This document shows, in pieces, positions 33,537 to 35,344 of a stretch of DNA of 35,344 nt. A program made the translations under genes and the position numbers. Every line of letters starts with the position of its first letter. Position 1 is the stretch's first letter. The notes beneath the pieces are model-generated. The model did no database searches. It saw only the letters and a list, made by a program, of their open reading frames with translations, and was not told the DNA's origin. The DNA lies in assembly GCA_023228995.1 (NCBI GenBank), contig JALOAD010000036.1, positions 1 through 35,344 on the forward strand, read 5' to 3'. The DNA is from Candidatus Muiribacterium halophilum. GTDB lineage: Bacteria > Muiribacteriota > Muiribacteriia > Muiribacteriales > Muiribacteriaceae.

Positions 33537-34464
33537 TATTTTTTATAGATTGAAAATAAATATTCTCCAGAGAATGTTCAACCCTGTTAAACTCCTTGAT
33601 TTTTATTTTTTCTGCCATTATTTTATATATTTCATCAAAATATATTTCTCTTTCAGAATTAATAATTAACATATTTTCCTTTTCATTCAATGTAACAGAC
33701 AAAAATTTTAATGAATCAACAATTGTTTTCATATCATAATTGTTTTCATTTATGTATTTTAATTCATAACTAATGCCATCACCTTCAAGAAGTTCTTTTT
33801 TCATTCTATTTACAATAATTTTTCCCTTTTCTATTATCATTATCTTATCAGCAATCTTTTGAGTTTCGCCAAGATCGTGAGAAGTTGTAAATATTGTAAT
33901 TCCTTTTTCCTTCAACTCTAATAGAATTTCTCGGATATTAATTCTCATTTGAGGATCTACACCAGAAAAAGGTTCATCCAAAATCAATAATTCTGGATTA
34001 TGTTGAATCGATTTTATAAGAGATAATTTTTGTTTCATTCCTTTAGAAAAAGTTTTAACAGGCTTATTCATAAAATCTATTAAATCGAATTTTTTTAGAT
34101 ATTTTTTAGAATTATTATAAAAATCTTTATCATTCATACCATACAAAACTGAATATATCTCAAGATTTTTTATCGCTGAAAGATTTTCATAAAAACCGTG
34201 AGAATCTAAACAAACACCGATTTTACCCAATTTTTTTGAATCTATTTCACCTGAAAAATCAACTTCTTCACCAAAAAAAAATAATTTACCTTCTGGATTT
34301 AAAAGTCCTGTCATACACCTTATAGTAGTAGTCTTACCAGCCCCGTTATGACCTAAATATGCTACAATTTCACCTTTTTTTAGAGAAAAACTAATATTGT
34401 CCAATATTATTGAATTTCCAAACCTTTTAGATAAACTTTTTACTTCAAATATAATATCATTCAT
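33526..34464 (-). CDS. ABC-2 type exporter ATPase
   Basis: 312 residues. Walker A GHNGAGKTT, Q-loop region IGVCLDSHGFYENLSA, signature FSKGMKQKLSL, Walker B LLILDEPFSGVDP, H-loop TTSHDLGE, and an extra C-terminal domain of about 90 residues typical of NatA/CcmA-like exporter ATPases. The ATG at 34464 is preferred over the TTG at 34470 because AAGGA lies 6 nt before it. It overlaps the radical SAM remnant by 8 nt, so the exporter was presumably co-expressed with a peptide-modifying enzyme. Whether it is still transcribed after the upstream disruption is unclear. Confidence 0.92.
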   Translation of the reverse strand: MNDIIFEVKSLSKRFGNSIILDNISFSLKKGEIVAYLGHNGAGKTTTIRCMTGLLNPEGKLFFFGEEVDFSGEIDSKKLGKIGVCLDSHGFYENLSAIKNLEIYSVLYGMNDKDFYNNSKKYLKKFDLIDFMNKPVKTFSKGMKQKLSLIKSIQHNPELLILDEPFSGVDPQMRINIREILLELKEKGITIFTTSHDLGETQKIADKIMIIEKGKIIVNRMKKELLEGDGISYELKYINENNYDMKTIVDSLKFLSVTLNEKENMLIINSEREIYFDEIYKIMAEKIKIKEFNRVEHSLENIYFQSIKNNEH

Positions 34465-35065
34465 TGTCAATCCTTAAATTTTTTTTTGATAAACTCTGTT
34501 TTTCCATCCAAATACAGTTTTTTCTTTCTAATCCTCTTTTAAGACCTCTTAAAATACAATTATTACAATAAGATAAATCATTACATTCACCACAAATTTC
34601 TTCAGAAGGAACCAACAATTGATTATATCTTTTAACAATATCTTTGCTAAATATATTTGTCAAATTCTCATTGTAAATATTTCCAATAGAAAATTCACTA
34701 TCAAACATAACACATGGTCTAACACTACCGTCAGCTCCAATAGTAGCAGTTCTATGTATTAATCCGCAATTATTAATTTTCAATGTTTCTTTTTGTTCTT
34801 CATTTAATACACTTATAAAATCAGAATATTTAGTAAAAATATCAGCTTCATATTTCACAAATTTTAAATATTCTTCTGGATCACAAAAAAGAGAAGCATT
34901 TTTTTCACCACGACCAAAATTTAAAACAGGACTATATCCAAAAAGCATAACTCCTAATCCTTTTAAAAATAATATAGTATCTTCTACATGAAAAAAGTTT
35001 TCTTTTGTTACCGACATTGCAACTGTTAATTCTAAAATTATTTTAACATAAATTCTCTGATTATT
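34457..35065 (-). pseudogene. Radical SAM/SPASM protein, 5'-truncated remnant
   Basis: From its first ATG (35017) the protein has 186 residues; the frame is open for 16 more codons upstream (…IYVKIILELTVAM), which reads like a radical SAM barrel strand but has no start codon, and ends at a TAA at 35066. The CxxxCxxC cluster and the first half of the barrel are missing. The C-terminal SPASM domain is complete: CGLIHRTATIGADGSVRPC, then CGECNDLSYCNNC and a final KNCIW, seven Cys that bind one or two auxiliary Fe-S clusters. Such enzymes mature peptides (RiPPs) or cofactors, and an ABC exporter follows directly. Normal length is about 350-450 residues. The upstream side belongs to a transposon-like ATPase, so insertion or deletion is the likely cause. 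A stand-alone SPASM protein is a less likely reading. Confidence 0.7.
35049..35063. mobile_element. Putative transposon end adjoining the truncated gene
   Basis: CTCTGATTA (35055-35063) equals the inner core of the inverted-repeat ends at 2484-2502 and 6280-6298, and 35049-35060 fits TGAnnnCTCTGA with one mismatch. It lies exactly where radical-SAM-like coding stops and transposon-like sequence begins. The other end is outside the window. Confidence 0.35.
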
Positions 35066-35086
35066 TTATACAGAACTTTATTTTAT

Positions 35087-35128
35087 ATAAAAAAACAAAG
35101 CAAAACCATGATTAGTTCTGCTTTGTTT
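35087..35128 (-). terminator. Intrinsic terminator of the ExeA/TniB-like ATPase gene
   Basis: On the minus strand ACAAAGCA and TGCTTTGT form an 8-bp stem (35095-35126, extendable by AACC/GGTT) followed by a run of T. It lies 45 nt after the ATPase stop. Confidence 0.65.
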
Positions 35129-35172
35129 GTGTCAAAATAAATATAGAATGCAATGTTTTGTCTAAAATAAAG

Positions 35173-35344
35173 TTATAATAATTCTGTTTGAGCAAGTCTG
35201 ACATGTTCTGCCGAAATAAGTTTTGAGTTTCTTGCAGATGCTGCAACTAATGCTCCTCTTGCAAGATTGTTTGCTTTTCTCATTATTCCACCTGAACCTT
35301 GATGTATAGCTAGAACAGCTCCTTCGTTAAAAAGTTCATCTGAC
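35173..35344 (-). CDS. C-terminus of an ExeA/TniB-type AAA ATPase, partial
   Basis: Only the last 56 residues are present; the gene enters from the right edge. AIHQGSGGIMRKANNLARGAL and the ending ISAEHVRLAQTEL match the C-terminal helical lid of ExeA/TniB-like ATPases that accompany DDE transposases (compare the IH/Q-GxxR-N-L pattern of that family). This suggests a transposon whose transposase lies further right. A GspA/ExeA secretion ATPase is the alternative. The gene has a proper stop and a terminator. Confidence 0.65.
   Translation of the reverse strand, partial: SDELFNEGAVLAIHQGSGGIMRKANNLARGALVAASARNSKLISAEHVRLAQTELL

Overview
The window is a very AT-rich bacterial chromosome segment (by eye roughly 25-30% G+C), tightly packed with genes and broken by a few intergenic islands full of repeats. 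The gene content is mostly core: bifunctional Rel, AsnRS, SecA with a zinc tail, WhiA, long-form HPF, RecJ, Apt, an AMIN/amidase cell-wall enzyme and a PTS IIA protein. Many genes carry TPR or HEAT repeats. WhiA and a HutP-like protein suggest a Firmicutes-like or deep-branching lineage, and the lipoproteins and AMIN-amidase fit an organism with a complex envelope. A candidate phylum such as Muiribacteriota is possible, but that is a guess from gene style, not something shown here.

Layout. Bases 1-401 hold a strong promoter firing off the left edge and one copy of a repeat. 402-2082 holds a stand-alone DnaB-C-like ATPase and a convergent orphan ABC ATPase. Two divergent promoters at 2117-2209 separate the ABC ATPase from a four-gene plus-strand operon (2560-5239) of small single-TM proteins, two of which resemble minor pseudopilins, ending in a lipoprotein. 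5240-6305 is a non-coding island with a 326-bp tandem duplication. A lipoprotein with carboxypeptidase-regulatory-like domains (6306-8579) diverges from rel and a HEAT protein (8685-11772).

11774-20063 is one long minus-strand run, transcribed from asnS toward ugpC: asnS, adenosine-specific kinase family, a 55-aa Cys-rich protein, histidine kinase, HEAT protein, TPR protein, whiA, hutP-like, ugpC. 20316-31293 is a second minus-strand run: CHASE2-adenylate cyclase, recJ-TPR, apt, amidase, hpf, PTS IIA, secA, TPR protein. Most junctions overlap or are within a few bases, so both runs are probably operons. The second combines second-messenger, stress/hibernation, secretion and wall functions.

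The right part is accessory: a repeat-rich gap with a 37-aa membrane peptide, then two ABC-2 permeases, an ABC ATPase and the C-terminal half of a radical SAM/SPASM protein. The start of that last gene appears to have been cut off by a transposon, whose ExeA/TniB-type ATPase runs off the right edge.

Most notable signals: (1) two non-coding islands bounded by the same 19-bp imperfect inverted repeats, part of which recurs exactly at the presumed transposon/radical-SAM junction; (2) a dispersed hairpin repeat whose loop is conserved while the stem shows paired base changes; (3) rel and the adenylate cyclase each have a -10 box exactly 7 nt before the ATG and no Shine-Dalgarno, predicting leaderless mRNAs; (4) a HutP-like protein without any histidine next to whiA.
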